A DNA stretch of 44,024 bases from Thermaceae bacterium (GCA_026987375.1 JALSMT010000063.1:1-44024); one strand, 5' to 3'. Shown: positions 17,338-25,325, counted from the stretch's first letter. Notes: generated from the letters alone by a model not told the origin. Numbers and translations: made by a program.

Positions 17338-18253
17338 CGCCCGTCAGCGTATCCTTAGGCGCATAGCGCACGCGCTCGAGCGGCGCTGGCCGGTAGAGCT
17401 GCCCGGCGACCCCTGGCGGCAGGCGGAAGACGCAGCGGCGCCGACGCGCTTCGTACAAAACGCTACTCAAAACGGCGTCGAGGCTCTCTCCTTCGACTCT
17501 CCCCAAGCCGCGGCGCGCTGGTTAGCCGAGTGGGCGGCTGAGTTTTCCAGCGCGGCGGTGAGCCCCCACGTGCCCCCCTGGCTGCAACCGCAGCTGCCTC
17601 AAAGACCCCCCGCAGAGGCCGAGCTGGGCGTCAGCCGCGCCCTGGCGGCGGTAGCCGATACCGGCAGCGTTTTGCTGTCCAGTTCCGAGGGCAGGCGTCT
17701 GCAGCTGCTGCCGCCGGTCCACCTGGTCTGGGTAGACGAGGCGGAGGTGGTCCAACACCTCGGCGAGGCGCTGGAAGCCCTGCAAGAAAACCCGCCCAGC
17801 GCCCTGGCGCTGCACTCCGGCCCCAGCAAATCGGCCGACATCGGGCAGATAATGGTCCAGGGCGTCCACGGCCCCGGCCGACTGGTGGTGGCGCTGGTGC
17901 GCGGCCTGGACGCCGCGCCGAAAGCGACGCGCGGGAAGGCGAGAGGCAAAACAACGAGAGCCACACCCTCCAGCGGTCTGGACTGGAACGCGGTGCGCCG
18001 CCTGCAAGGGAGAACGCTCGCCACCAAGACGGGTAAGGCTTTCGAGGTGCTGCGGGTGACCGACAACACCGTGGTAATCAGGGTGGGCTCGAGCGAAAAG
18101 TCTTACACCCTGCGGCGAAAGACCCTGGAGAAGGCGGCCGCGCTGGCTAGGGGCGGCGCCGTCATTCAGGGCCCCTCCGACTTCAAGAAGAAGGTCGCCG
18201 ACGAGGCCCCCGCCTACGCCTGGGCCATCCTGCGCGAATTGGGAGCCATCTAA
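17330..18253 (+). CDS. lutC: LutC-like LUD protein with extra C-terminal domain
   Basis: Residues 1-192 form a complete LutC LUD domain, with AVADTGSVLLSSSEGRRL near residue 107 and the family signature SGPSKSADIGQIMVQGVHGP near 163, ending VVALVRGL. LutC proteins usually stop near there (about 190-240 residues), but this one is 307. A basic linker (193-217, rich in Lys, Arg and Thr) leads to a compact extra domain (218-307) with RLQGRTLATKTGKAFEVLRV, a beta-rich part and a helical end, YAWAILRELGAI. I do not recognise that domain; the linker and charge would suit nucleic-acid or partner binding (inference). There is no stop or restart between the parts, so it is a true fusion in this sequence. 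Lactate role from operon context. Confidence 0.88.
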   Translation: MSDARQRILRRIAHALERRWPVELPGDPWRQAEDAAAPTRFVQNATQNGVEALSFDSPQAAARWLAEWAAEFSSAAVSPHVPPWLQPQLPQRPPAEAELGVSRALAAVADTGSVLLSSSEGRRLQLLPPVHLVWVDEAEVVQHLGEALEALQENPPSALALHSGPSKSADIGQIMVQGVHGPGRLVVALVRGLDAAPKATRGKARGKTTRATPSSGLDWNAVRRLQGRTLATKTGKAFEVLRVTDNTVVIRVGSSEKSYTLRRKTLEKAAALARGGAVIQGPSDFKKKVADEAPAYAWAILRELGAI

Positions 18254-18256
18254 GAA

Positions 18257-19249
18257 GTGACCCTTGACTGGCAAACCTATACCCTGGAATTGTCCCACCC
18301 ATTCAAGATAGCCCACGGCACCAGTCACACCCGCAGCGCCGTGCTGGTTGATCTGGACGGCGGCCTGGGCGAGGCCGCCGTGGTCGATTACCACGGCGAG
18401 ACCGTAGCGGCGGTGGAAAGCTACCTGCAAGAGGCGAAGCGGGCCCTGGCGGACGCGCCCGCTTCTTTGCAAGAAAGGCTGCGGCTGCTGCCGCCCGGCG
18501 GCTCGGCGGCGGCGCGGGCGGCTCTGGAGATGGCGCTCTTCGACCTTTGGGGGCGCGAGCTGGCTCAGCCCCTGTGGCGGCTTTTCGGCCTTGAAGAAAA
18601 GCTGGCGCCGCCAACCTCTTTCACCATAGCCATGGCGCAGCCGCGGCAGATGGCGCGGCTCGCCCGCGAGTCGCAGATGCCCATACTCAAGCTGAAAGTG
18701 GGCGACGAGGGCGACCTGGAAAGGCTGCGGGCGGTGCGGGCGGTGCGGCCGCAGGCGCGCATTCGCGTAGACGCCAACGGCGGCTGGGACCTGCCGCAGG
18801 CTAGAGCCTTCATTCCCGAGCTGCTGCGCCTGGCAGTGGAGTTTTTGGAGCAACCCCTGCCGCCGCAAGCGCGAGAAAGTTTTGCGGAGCTCAGGGGTCT
18901 GGGCCTGCCCCTCTTCGCCGACGAACCCATAAAAACCGTGCGTGACGTGGTGGAGTGGGCCCCTTTCGTTGACGGCGTAGTGGTCAAACTGGCCAAGAGC
19001 GGAGGCCTGGCGAGTGCGCGCACGATGATAGATACGGCCCACGCGCTGGGCCTGCAGGTAATGCTGGGCTGCATGGTCGAGACGCGCTTGGCGGTGGGGG
19101 CGGCGGCGCACCTGGCTCCCCTGGCGGACTACGCCGACTTAGACGGCCCGCTGCTGATCAAGAACGACCCCTTCAGCGGCCTCGAATACCAGGGCGCGCG
19201 GCTGCTCCTGCCGCAGGGGGCGGGCCTGGGGATAAGGCGCACACGGTAG
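18257..19249 (+). CDS. Enolase-superfamily epimerase (dipeptide epimerase/MLE type)
   Basis: This 330-residue member of the mandelate racemase/muconate-lactonising enzyme family has the barrel residues of the MLE subgroup: catalytic LKLKVG near residue 150 (KxK), metal ligands in RVDANGGW near 172, FLEQPL near 198 and ADEPI near 222, and the second base in VVKLAKSGG near 242. The late DLDGPLL block and MLGCMVET resemble L-Ala-D/L-Glu (dipeptide) epimerases, which recycle murein peptides. O-succinylbenzoate synthase-type activity is a less likely alternative. It starts with GTG 3 nt after the lutC stop, so it is co-transcribed with lutABC, an unusual pairing. Confidence 0.87.
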   Translation: MTLDWQTYTLELSHPFKIAHGTSHTRSAVLVDLDGGLGEAAVVDYHGETVAAVESYLQEAKRALADAPASLQERLRLLPPGGSAAARAALEMALFDLWGRELAQPLWRLFGLEEKLAPPTSFTIAMAQPRQMARLARESQMPILKLKVGDEGDLERLRAVRAVRPQARIRVDANGGWDLPQARAFIPELLRLAVEFLEQPLPPQARESFAELRGLGLPLFADEPIKTVRDVVEWAPFVDGVVVKLAKSGGLASARTMIDTAHALGLQVMLGCMVETRLAVGAAAHLAPLADYADLDGPLLIKNDPFSGLEYQGARLLLPQGAGLGIRRTR

Positions 19250-19302
19250 CGTTCACCCCTGAGCAAAACCGGGTCCTTGTCATTTTTCACGCGCGGCGGC
19301 GC

Positions 19303-19308
19303 TAAGAT
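19303..19308 (+). promoter_or_regulatory. Leaderless-type -10 box of the znuA-like gene
   Basis: TAAGAT is followed by exactly six bases and then the ATG at 19315. A TTGTCA (19277-19282) lies 20 nt upstream, rather far for a -35. Confidence 0.55.
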
Positions 19309-19314
19309 TGGGGC

Positions 19315-20160
19315 ATGAAGCGCATACTCCTAATCGCGGCGCTGCTGCTAGCGCCGGCCATGGCCGCCAAGCCCCTGGCCGTCACCACCATCGAGCCTTA
19401 CGCCATGCTGGCGCGGGCGGTACTGGGGGACGGCTGGCGGGTAGTCAGCCTGGTGCCGCCGGGAGCCAACCCCCACGTTTTCAGCCCCTCGCCCCAAGAC
19501 GTCAAAAAGATAAGCGGCGCGCGCCTGGTCGTCATGAACGGCCTGGGCCTGGATGAGTGGCTGGTGGACAAGCTGGTGAAACCCAACAACCTGAGCTGCA
19601 AGGTCTACCGCGCCGCCGACTCGCTGAAAGACTTCGTACAAAAGCTGCCCTCGGGCGCGCCCGACCCTCACGTCTGGACCGACCCGCTGGCCATGGGCGA
19701 GGTGGTGCTGGCGATAGCCCGTAACGCCGCCGAATTGGACCCGCAGAACGCCGCCGCTTACCAAAAACGAGCGCGAGCCTACCGCAAAAAACTCGCCGAG
19801 CTGGTAAACGAGACCTCTAAGGAGATAGCCGCCGCGCCGAGCCGCAAGTTCGTAGCCTACAAAAACCCCTTTAGTTACCTGGCGGCGCGTTACCGGCTCG
19901 AGCGCGTCTACCTGATAACCCCCAACCCCGCCGCCGAACCCAGCCCTCAAGAGCTGGCCAAGGCGGCCGCGCTGCTGCGGCGCGAAGGCTTAAAAACCAT
20001 CGTCGCCCCCCTGCAGTTAAAGCGCGAAGCCGAGCGGGTGGCGGCCGCTATTTCCGCCAGGGTCGAACTAATAGACCTGCTGGGCGAGAGCGGGGGCGAC
20101 TACCTGCAGGTTTGGCGGCGCAACAGCGCCGCTCTGGCCAGGGCGCTGGGGGCGCGCTGA
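19315..20160 (+). CDS. ZnuA-like metal ABC transporter substrate-binding protein
   Basis: This 281-residue protein has a signal peptide (residues 1-18) and the ZnuA/TroA cluster A-I fold. Two of the usual metal ligands are in place: His54 in GANPHVFSPSPQD and His119 in DPHVWTDP. The third, normally His in a block like AHDAFGYF, is Lys183 here (AYKNPFSYLAARY). An acidic candidate for the fourth is Asp254 (LIDLLGES). Metal specificity or affinity may therefore be altered. No membrane or ATPase subunit of a zinc importer lies nearby. The stop overlaps the next start (ATGA). It could alternatively have lost metal transport and kept another binding role. Confidence 0.87.
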   Translation: MKRILLIAALLLAPAMAAKPLAVTTIEPYAMLARAVLGDGWRVVSLVPPGANPHVFSPSPQDVKKISGARLVVMNGLGLDEWLVDKLVKPNNLSCKVYRAADSLKDFVQKLPSGAPDPHVWTDPLAMGEVVLAIARNAAELDPQNAAAYQKRARAYRKKLAELVNETSKEIAAAPSRKFVAYKNPFSYLAARYRLERVYLITPNPAAEPSPQELAKAAALLRREGLKTIVAPLQLKREAERVAAAISARVELIDLLGESGGDYLQVWRRNSAALARALGAR

Positions 20161-21572
20161 TGCCCAGACCCGCCACCCTGGGCGAGCTGAAGGCCTCGGG
20201 CTGGCCCCTGGAAAAGCTCGAGCGCGACGTGCGCCAAGAGGCCCGCGACAACCTGATGGCGAAACTGCGCGCCGCGACCGAGGTCTTTCCCGGCGTGTAC
20301 GGCTACCAGGAAACGGTGATACCGGCGCTAATACGCGCCATTCTGGCGCGCCAGCACTTTATTCTGCTGGGCCTGCGCGGGCAGGCCAAGAGCCGCATCC
20401 TGCGTTCTTTGGTCAACCTTCTCGACCCCGAGCTGCCGGCGCTAGACACGCCGCTGCGCGACAACCCCATAGCCCCCATCAGTCCCGAGGGGCGCCGCCT
20501 GCTGAACGAGGCGCAAGACGACGCCCCCATCGTCTGGCTTAGCCCCGAGGAGCGCTACTTGGAAAAGCTGGCCACCCCCGACGTCACCGTCTCCGACCTA
20601 GTGGGAGAGCTCGACCCCATCAAGGCGGCGCGCAGCGGGCGCGGGCTGGCCGACCCGGAAGCGCTGCACTACGGCCTGGCGCCGCGCGCCAACCGCGGAA
20701 TCTTCGCCATTAACGAACTACCCGACATGCCGGCCCGAGTCCAGGTGGCGCTCTTCAACATGCTGGAAGAAGGCGACGTCCAGGTGCAAGGTTTTCCGCT
20801 GCGCCTGCCGCTCGACGTCTGGCTGGTCTTCAGCGCCAACCCCGAGGACTACACCGCCCGCGGACGCATTGTCACACCCCTCAAGGACCGTATCGACGCC
20901 GAGATTCGCACTCACTACCCGCGCAGTCTGCAAGAGGCCCTGCGTATCACCGAGTCCGAGGCGCGAATCGCAACGCAGGTAACCATTCCCGACTTCGTGG
21001 CGCGGGCCGTGGAGAGGGTGGCCTTTCTGGCGCGCCGCGATCCGCGGGTAGACCAGAGCAGCGGCGTCAGTCAGCGGCTGCCCATCAGCCTCTTGGAAGA
21101 GGTGGCCGCAGGCGCTGAGGCCCGCGCTCTCAGCTACGGCGAGGCGCGGATCTACGCACGCCCGCGCGACGTCTACGACGGCATCGCGGCCATTACCGGC
21201 AAGATCGAGCTCGAGTACGAAGGCGAGCTCGCGGGGGCCGAAACGCTGGCGCGGCAGCTGGTGGCGCGCGCCTTCGCCGAGGAGTGGGGCGAGAGAGGGG
21301 GGCTGGAAGAGCTACTGTCCTACTTTGACTCCGGCGCCTCCGTCTCCCTGCCCGAGGCGACCGCGCCGGCCCTGGAGCGGCTGGCGCAGGTTCCCCCCTT
21401 GCGGGAGCTGGCCTCTCGCTACGGCGCCGCAGACGAAGTAGCGGGCCTGGCCTGGGCCGAGTTCGCCCTGGAGACGCTGGTGGGGCGAGGTCTGTTGCGG
21501 CGGGATGCTGCGGGCTACGTAAAGGCTCCGCCGAATGCGGCGGGCGCCGCCCGCGAACCGCTGACTCCTTAA
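20160..21572 (+). CDS. AAA+ ATPase of the MoxR/magnesium-chelatase (ChlI) group
   Basis: This protein of about 470 residues contains an AAA+ core. The Walker A loop is GLRGQAKSR (near residue 77, Ala in place of the second Gly), Walker B with acidic NELPD is in GIFAINELPDMPARVQVALF near 182, and sensor 1 is FSANPEDY near 226, followed by an arginine-finger-type RIDAEIRTHYPR. The C-terminal third is helical and Glu/Ala-rich. Such ATPases usually remodel a partner that carries a VWA domain, but none is encoded here. I start at ATG 20160, which overlaps the znuA-like stop; the frame is open slightly further upstream. The end overlaps the convergent gene by 4 nt. Confidence 0.85.
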   Translation: MPRPATLGELKASGWPLEKLERDVRQEARDNLMAKLRAATEVFPGVYGYQETVIPALIRAILARQHFILLGLRGQAKSRILRSLVNLLDPELPALDTPLRDNPIAPISPEGRRLLNEAQDDAPIVWLSPEERYLEKLATPDVTVSDLVGELDPIKAARSGRGLADPEALHYGLAPRANRGIFAINELPDMPARVQVALFNMLEEGDVQVQGFPLRLPLDVWLVFSANPEDYTARGRIVTPLKDRIDAEIRTHYPRSLQEALRITESEARIATQVTIPDFVARAVERVAFLARRDPRVDQSSGVSQRLPISLLEEVAAGAEARALSYGEARIYARPRDVYDGIAAITGKIELEYEGELAGAETLARQLVARAFAEEWGERGGLEELLSYFDSGASVSLPEATAPALERLAQVPPLRELASRYGAADEVAGLAWAEFALETLVGRGLLRRDAAGYVKAPPNAAGAAREPLTP

Positions 21573-22285
21573 CCAAGGTTGCGCTTCAGGAGGCTTATTA
21601 AATCTCCCAGCTGTTTTTGCAATTCGCGGTTCTGCTCCACCAAAATTTCCAGTTTGTGTTCTAGTCTCTCTTCGCCGGGCGACTGCGGGCCCTGCGGGCG
21701 GCGCGACACCTCCATTGGTATCGCCTTGAAGAGCAAGGAGGTGTTGCCGCAGACGGGGCAGATTAGGCCCGCCGGCGCTACCGACGGCCCGTAAAAGATG
21801 CGGGTGGAGTCTTGCGGGCAGAGTAGGTACTTCTGGCCGCCGGCCTCGCCCAGGTAGATGCGCTCGGCCAGGTCGTGCGCCTCCTCCGAAGAAAAGCCCA
21901 CGAAGTAGTCGCCGCCGATCTCGGTGTAGCCTTCGGGCAGAACCTCGCGCGTCGGCACCAGCTCAGACTTGAGGCCGCTGGGCGGCGAGATCCAGGCCAG
22001 GCCGTTCCACTTGAGGTGGCGCAGGTGACGGCGCCCCTGCTGATCCTCGACTTCGATAATGAGGGTGACCTCGGGGTCTTTGGGGTAGTAGAAAAAGCGC
22101 ACCGCCCGCACGCCCTCCAAGCCTTCCTGAGGCGGCAACGTGTAAGAGAGCGGTCCTTGACCGCGCTCAGGATAACCAACCATCCTTTCCAGGTCCTGCC
22201 TGGTCAGGCCGGGGTTGCGTTCGTCTCCTTCGAGTAGAAGCCGAACCTTGCGAAATGCCCGTTCCAGACCCGAAGCGCCTTGCAT
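21569..22285 (-). CDS. Unrecognised protein with zinc ribbon and C-terminal coiled coil
   Basis: I do not recognise this 238-residue protein. Its N-terminal half (residues 1-130) is beta-rich and contains a string of charged and aromatic segments (RFFYYPKDPEVTLIIEVED, HLRHLKWNGLAWISPPSG). A metal-binding-like segment has LCPQD near residue 156 and ICPVCGN near 176. A Gln/Glu-rich helical tail (about 205-238; EERLEHKLEILVEQNRELQK) is a probable coiled coil. It starts at ATG 22285, six bases after TAAAAT, so leaderless. It is monocistronic, convergent with the AAA+ gene and separated from the foldase gene by a perfect palindrome. Confidence 0.75.
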   Translation of the reverse strand: MQGASGLERAFRKVRLLLEGDERNPGLTRQDLERMVGYPERGQGPLSYTLPPQEGLEGVRAVRFFYYPKDPEVTLIIEVEDQQGRRHLRHLKWNGLAWISPPSGLKSELVPTREVLPEGYTEIGGDYFVGFSSEEAHDLAERIYLGEAGGQKYLLCPQDSTRIFYGPSVAPAGLICPVCGNTSLLFKAIPMEVSRRPQGPQSPGEERLEHKLEILVEQNRELQKQLGDLISLLKRNLG

Positions 22286-22291
22286 AGAAGC

Positions 22292-22297
22292 ATTTTA
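22292..22297 (-). promoter_or_regulatory. Leaderless-type -10 box of the zinc-ribbon gene
   Basis: TAAAAT on the minus strand is separated by six bases from ATG 22285, with no Shine-Dalgarno. Confidence 0.55.
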
Positions 22298-22305
22298 CAC
22301 GAAAG

Positions 22306-22329
22306 GCAGCCGGCCCGCGGGCCGGCTGC
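22306..22329 (-). terminator. Perfect 24-nt palindrome after the foldase gene
   Basis: GCAGCCGGCCCG followed at once by its reverse complement forms a 12-bp self-complementary sequence 22 nt after the PpiD-like stop. It probably terminates that gene ahead of the next promoter. Confidence 0.6.
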
Positions 22330-22351
22330 AAAAACGTGCGCTAGTGCGGAT

Positions 22352-24244
22352 CTACTGGCTTTTAGCCGGGGCCTGCTGCTCGCTGGAGGCGGGCTTGGCG
22401 GGGCTGGCGGGCTTTTCCGCGCCCTTACCCTCTCCACCGCCTGAGGGGGCGCTCTGGGTGGCGGGCTGTTCCTTCTTGGGAGTGAGCTCCTTGATGACGT
22501 CTTCGATCTTGTTCTCGATCTTGGCCTGCTTTTTCAGCTCGCTAATCCAGTCGGCCGCGGCCTTGGCGCGCTTGGCCGCCAGCGCCAGCTGTTCGGCTTC
22601 GCTCTTGACCTCTTCGAAGGATTTGGTAACGGCGTCTTTTTTGTCCTTGACGAGTACCACCTGATAGGTCTTCTGGTTCTTCTCGCCCGGCACCTCGATG
22701 ACCTCGGAAACCTGCCAGTCGCCGGCCTTGGCGAAGGCGGCGTCGCTCTCGAAGACCAGCTTGTTGACCAGCGGCGGCAGCTTGCCGGCGCTGACTACGC
22801 CCATCTCCTGCAGTTTGCCGCCGAGACCCTTGGCCAGCTCCTTGAGAGGATTGCCGGCTATCAGTTTTTCGCGGAACTTGTCGGCAGTTTCTTTATCGTT
22901 GAAACTGACGACGTCTACCTGCGCGGAGGCGGGAATGGTGAAGCGCGCGATGTTTTCCTGGTAGTACTTTTTGACCTCGTCGGGCGTCACGGTAATGTCT
23001 TTGGTCTTCCAAAGCTGGACGTCCTGGGCCTTCTGGCCGCGCGTGCCGATGAAGGGCTTGCCCGAGGCTTTTACCTGCTCCAGCAGGAGATCTTGGGTGA
23101 TCAGCTGGTCTACGGTCGAGGGTAGGAAAAACTTTACCGCCAGCTCGCCCAGACCCTGCTGGATGAGGCTGGGGACCTGTTTGTTAGCGAAGACTACCTG
23201 CAGCACCTCGGCCAGTTTGATCTCCTGGCCGTCAACCTTGGCCACGACGGGGTTCTTGTACTGGTAGGGAATGTTCTTGTCTTCGCTGAACTTGACCACG
23301 GCGCGCCTGCGCACCTCGCGGATGTAGTCGTCCACCGCGCCGGCCTGCTTGACCTTGAGGGCGTCTTCTTTGACGCGGTCCTTGACCTCTTCGTAAGGGC
23401 GGTCGCCGCCGGGCAAGAACTCTTCCACCTTGACGATGTAGTAACGGCCGCCGCTGGAGATTACCCCTGTCATGCCGCCACCCTTGAGCGAGAAGACCGC
23501 GTCGGCCACCTCGGTGGGGAAGACCAGGCGGGTTACCGGCCCCGGCTTGCTGGAACCGGGCTCGGCGCCCACCGCGCCGGCCTGCGCCGCGCCCACCTTG
23601 GAGAATTTTTTGGCCAGCTCGGCGAAGTCGGCTCCGCCCAGGAGCTGTTTGTAGACGTCTTCGGCGGTGGCTTTGTCGTCTAGGACTATCTGCCGCGCCT
23701 TCACCTTATCTTCGGCGGCGTACTGCGCCTTGTGCAGCTCGTAGAAGAAGCGGGCTTCATCGTCTGTCAGCTTTACCTTCTTGCTTATCTGCTCGAGGTG
23801 TTTTTGGATGCGCAGCTGCGAGCGCAGCTCGTCGCGCAGCTGGCTGTCGGTATAGCCGATGCTTTGCAGGAAGCGGTCCCAGGCCTGGCGGTCCTTGGCG
23901 CCCAGGCGCTGGCGCAGCTGGTCGACCTGCTGCTTGACCTCGCTGCTGGAAACGCGGATGCGGGCGGCGTCTTGATCGAGCGCCTCGAGCGTAATTACCT
24001 GCTCCAAGAAGTAGGTGTCTATCAGAGGCCGCAGCACCCCGCTGGGGTTGAGGGTAAAGAGCGGGTTGGTTTGCGCCTTGCGCATCAGCTCCAGCTCGTG
24101 GATGGGTTTGCCGTTGACGTAGAGGATGGTCCTGCCCTCTTGCTGCGGGTTGCCCTTGGGCGTGAACAAAAAAATGGTGCCGATGGCGAAGGCCACGGCT
24201 AGTATGCCGAATATGATGTTTATCGCACGTTTGCTTATTTTCAC
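22352..24244 (-). CDS. PpiD/SurA-like membrane-anchored peptidyl-prolyl isomerase
   Basis: This chaperone of about 630 residues has one N-terminal membrane helix (residues 7-29, INIIFGILAVAFAIGTIFLF) and a large exported part. It holds a SurA-N-like helical region (40-170) and a parvulin rotamase domain (about 185-290; VKARQIVLDDKATAEDVY, ADFAELAKKFS, GGRYYIVKVEEF). A second, more degenerate module (about 340-560; YYQENIARFTIPASAQVDVV) repeats the plan. A Pro/Ala/Ser-rich tail ends it. I start at GTG 24244 because GGAGGA lies just upstream and the membrane helix follows. The frame stays open through the tRNA gene, but that part is antisense tRNA and not protein. Confidence 0.9.
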   Translation of the reverse strand: MKISKRAINIIFGILAVAFAIGTIFLFTPKGNPQQEGRTILYVNGKPIHELELMRKAQTNPLFTLNPSGVLRPLIDTYFLEQVITLEALDQDAARIRVSSSEVKQQVDQLRQRLGAKDRQAWDRFLQSIGYTDSQLRDELRSQLRIQKHLEQISKKVKLTDDEARFFYELHKAQYAAEDKVKARQIVLDDKATAEDVYKQLLGGADFAELAKKFSKVGAAQAGAVGAEPGSSKPGPVTRLVFPTEVADAVFSLKGGGMTGVISSGGRYYIVKVEEFLPGGDRPYEEVKDRVKEDALKVKQAGAVDDYIREVRRRAVVKFSEDKNIPYQYKNPVVAKVDGQEIKLAEVLQVVFANKQVPSLIQQGLGELAVKFFLPSTVDQLITQDLLLEQVKASGKPFIGTRGQKAQDVQLWKTKDITVTPDEVKKYYQENIARFTIPASAQVDVVSFNDKETADKFREKLIAGNPLKELAKGLGGKLQEMGVVSAGKLPPLVNKLVFESDAAFAKAGDWQVSEVIEVPGEKNQKTYQVVLVKDKKDAVTKSFEEVKSEAEQLALAAKRAKAAADWISELKKQAKIENKIEDVIKELTPKKEQPATQSAPSGGGEGKGAEKPASPAKPASSEQQAPAKSQ

Positions 24245-24274
24245 TTGACGTCCTCCTTCGGGCGGTGCTAGATT
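24245..24274 (+). promoter_or_regulatory. Promoter of tRNA-Arg, overlapping the foldase start
   Basis: TTGACG (24245-24250) and TAGATT (24269-24274) are 18 nt apart, and the tRNA begins 14 nt after the -10. The -35 abuts the GTG start codon of the divergent foldase gene. The same bases read on the other strand give TAATCT (24270-24275 complement), a possible -10 for that gene. Confidence 0.6.
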
Positions 24275-24288
24275 ATCGGTTGCTGAGT

Positions 24289-24365
24289 GCGCCCGTAGCT
24301 CAGTTGGATAGAGCGTCGGCCTCCGGAGCCGAAGGCCACAGGTTCGAATCCTGTCGGGCGCACCA
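24289..24365 (+). tRNA. tRNA-Arg (CCG anticodon), CCA encoded
   Basis: The sequence folds as a complete cloverleaf. Acceptor GCGCCCG (24289-24295) pairs with CGGGCGC (24355-24361); the D arm contains AGCTCAGTTGGATAGAGC; the anticodon stem TCGGC/GCCGA frames loop CTCCGGA with anticodon CCG; the T arm has GGTTCGAATCC. A discriminator A and an encoded CCA (24363-24365) follow. It reads CGG arginine codons. A short hairpin terminator comes next, so it is a single-tRNA transcript. Confidence 0.97.
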
Positions 24366-24380
24366 TTACTGTCTTTTGCG

Positions 24381-24397
24381 GCCGTCTGCAAGACGGC
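24381..24397 (+). terminator. Hairpin after tRNA-Arg
   Basis: GCCGTCT-GCA-AGACGGC is a perfect 7-bp stem with a 3-nt loop, 15 nt after the tRNA CCA end. Confidence 0.6.
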
Positions 24398-24474
24398 TGG
24401 CTAACCCGAAACACAAACCGAATTGTAGCACGCTAAGCCGCCGTCTGAGGACAAAATAACGTGAGACGGGCGCT

Positions 24475-24480
24475 TACAAT
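24475..24480 (+). promoter_or_regulatory. -10 box of the stress protein/protoglobin operon
   Basis: TACAAT lies 20 nt before ATG 24501. The short leader contains AAGGGGG as a ribosome binding site, so this operon is leadered. No clear -35 is seen. Confidence 0.45.
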
Positions 24481-24500
24481 AGTGGTGAAGGGGGTGTCTC

Positions 24501-25325
24501 ATGATAAAGAGAGTTCTCCTCGCCACCGACGGATCGCGCGCCGCTCTGGGCGCCGAAAGGCTGGCCGCCTGGCTGGGGTACAAGACCGAAGCGCTGCTGC
24601 AAGTCCTCTACGTGCGCGACATTCGCCTCATTCGCATGCCCGAGCTGATGGACTGGGGAGCGATCAGCATACCCATGCCCGCCTACCACGAGGAGGTCGA
24701 GAAGGTGCTGACCGCCCGCGCCGAGGTAATCGTAGAGAGGGTCGCGAAAGAAGCCGCCGCCGCGGGGGTCAAGGCCGAACCGGTCATTCGCACCGGCGTG
24801 CCCTATCAGGTGATAAGCGAAGAGGCCCGCACCGCCGACTTGCTGGTAATAGGCCGCGCCGGCGAGGCCAGCGGCCACGAGGCCACCGGTCTGGGCTCCA
24901 CCGTCGAGAGGGTGGTGCGCACCGCCAGCGTGCCGGTGGTAGTCGCCCCGCTGGACCCGGTAGAGCTGACGCGGCTGCTGTTGGCTTACGACGGCTCGCC
25001 CCCCGCCACCCGCGCCATGCACCTGGCGGCCGAACTGGCGGGCGGTCTGGGTCTGCCGGTTACCATCCTCAGCGTTCACGACGACGCAGTGCGCGCCGAG
25101 GCGCTGGCGGCCGAGGCGCTGGCCTACCTGGAGGCGCACGGGCTGACCGCGGAGGTGCAGACCGCCGCCGGCGACGCCGACGAGCGCATTCTGGAGGCGG
25201 AAAACCCCGATGACCTGCTGGTCATGGGCGCCTTCGGCAAAGGGCTGATCCGCACCCTGCTGTTGGGCTCCACCGCCGAGCTCGTCCTGCGGCGGGCGGT
25301 AGGCCCCGTGCTGGTGGTTCGTTAG
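24501..25325 (+). CDS. Tandem-domain universal stress protein
   Basis: This 274-residue protein has two UspA domains (about residues 1-150 and 152-274). Each ends in the ATP-binding loop GxxGx9GS: GRAGEASGHEATGLGS near residue 117 and GAFGKGLIRTLLLGS near 241. Both loops look intact, so ATP binding is likely. Such proteins respond to stress, often low oxygen or altered energy state. ATG 24501 has a good ribosome binding site (AAGGGGG). The stop overlaps the GTG of the next gene by one base, making it the first gene of a three-gene operon. Confidence 0.92.
   Translation: MIKRVLLATDGSRAALGAERLAAWLGYKTEALLQVLYVRDIRLIRMPELMDWGAISIPMPAYHEEVEKVLTARAEVIVERVAKEAAAAGVKAEPVIRTGVPYQVISEEARTADLLVIGRAGEASGHEATGLGSTVERVVRTASVPVVVAPLDPVELTRLLLAYDGSPPATRAMHLAAELAGGLGLPVTILSVHDDAVRAEALAAEALAYLEAHGLTAEVQTAAGDADERILEAENPDDLLVMGAFGKGLIRTLLLGSTAELVLRRAVGPVLVVR

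Noticed and set aside
17522-19111. 529-codon open frame on the minus strand across lutC and the epimerase gene
   Set aside because: It is antisense to two well-supported genes and rich in His, Arg, Gln and Gly, as expected for a shadow frame in GC-rich DNA.
24245-24391. N-terminal extension of the foldase frame through the tRNA gene
   Set aside because: The added residues (such as [20 protein letters not shown]) are the translated antisense of tRNA-Arg, a common annotation artefact; GTG 24244 has a ribosome binding site and begins the membrane anchor.
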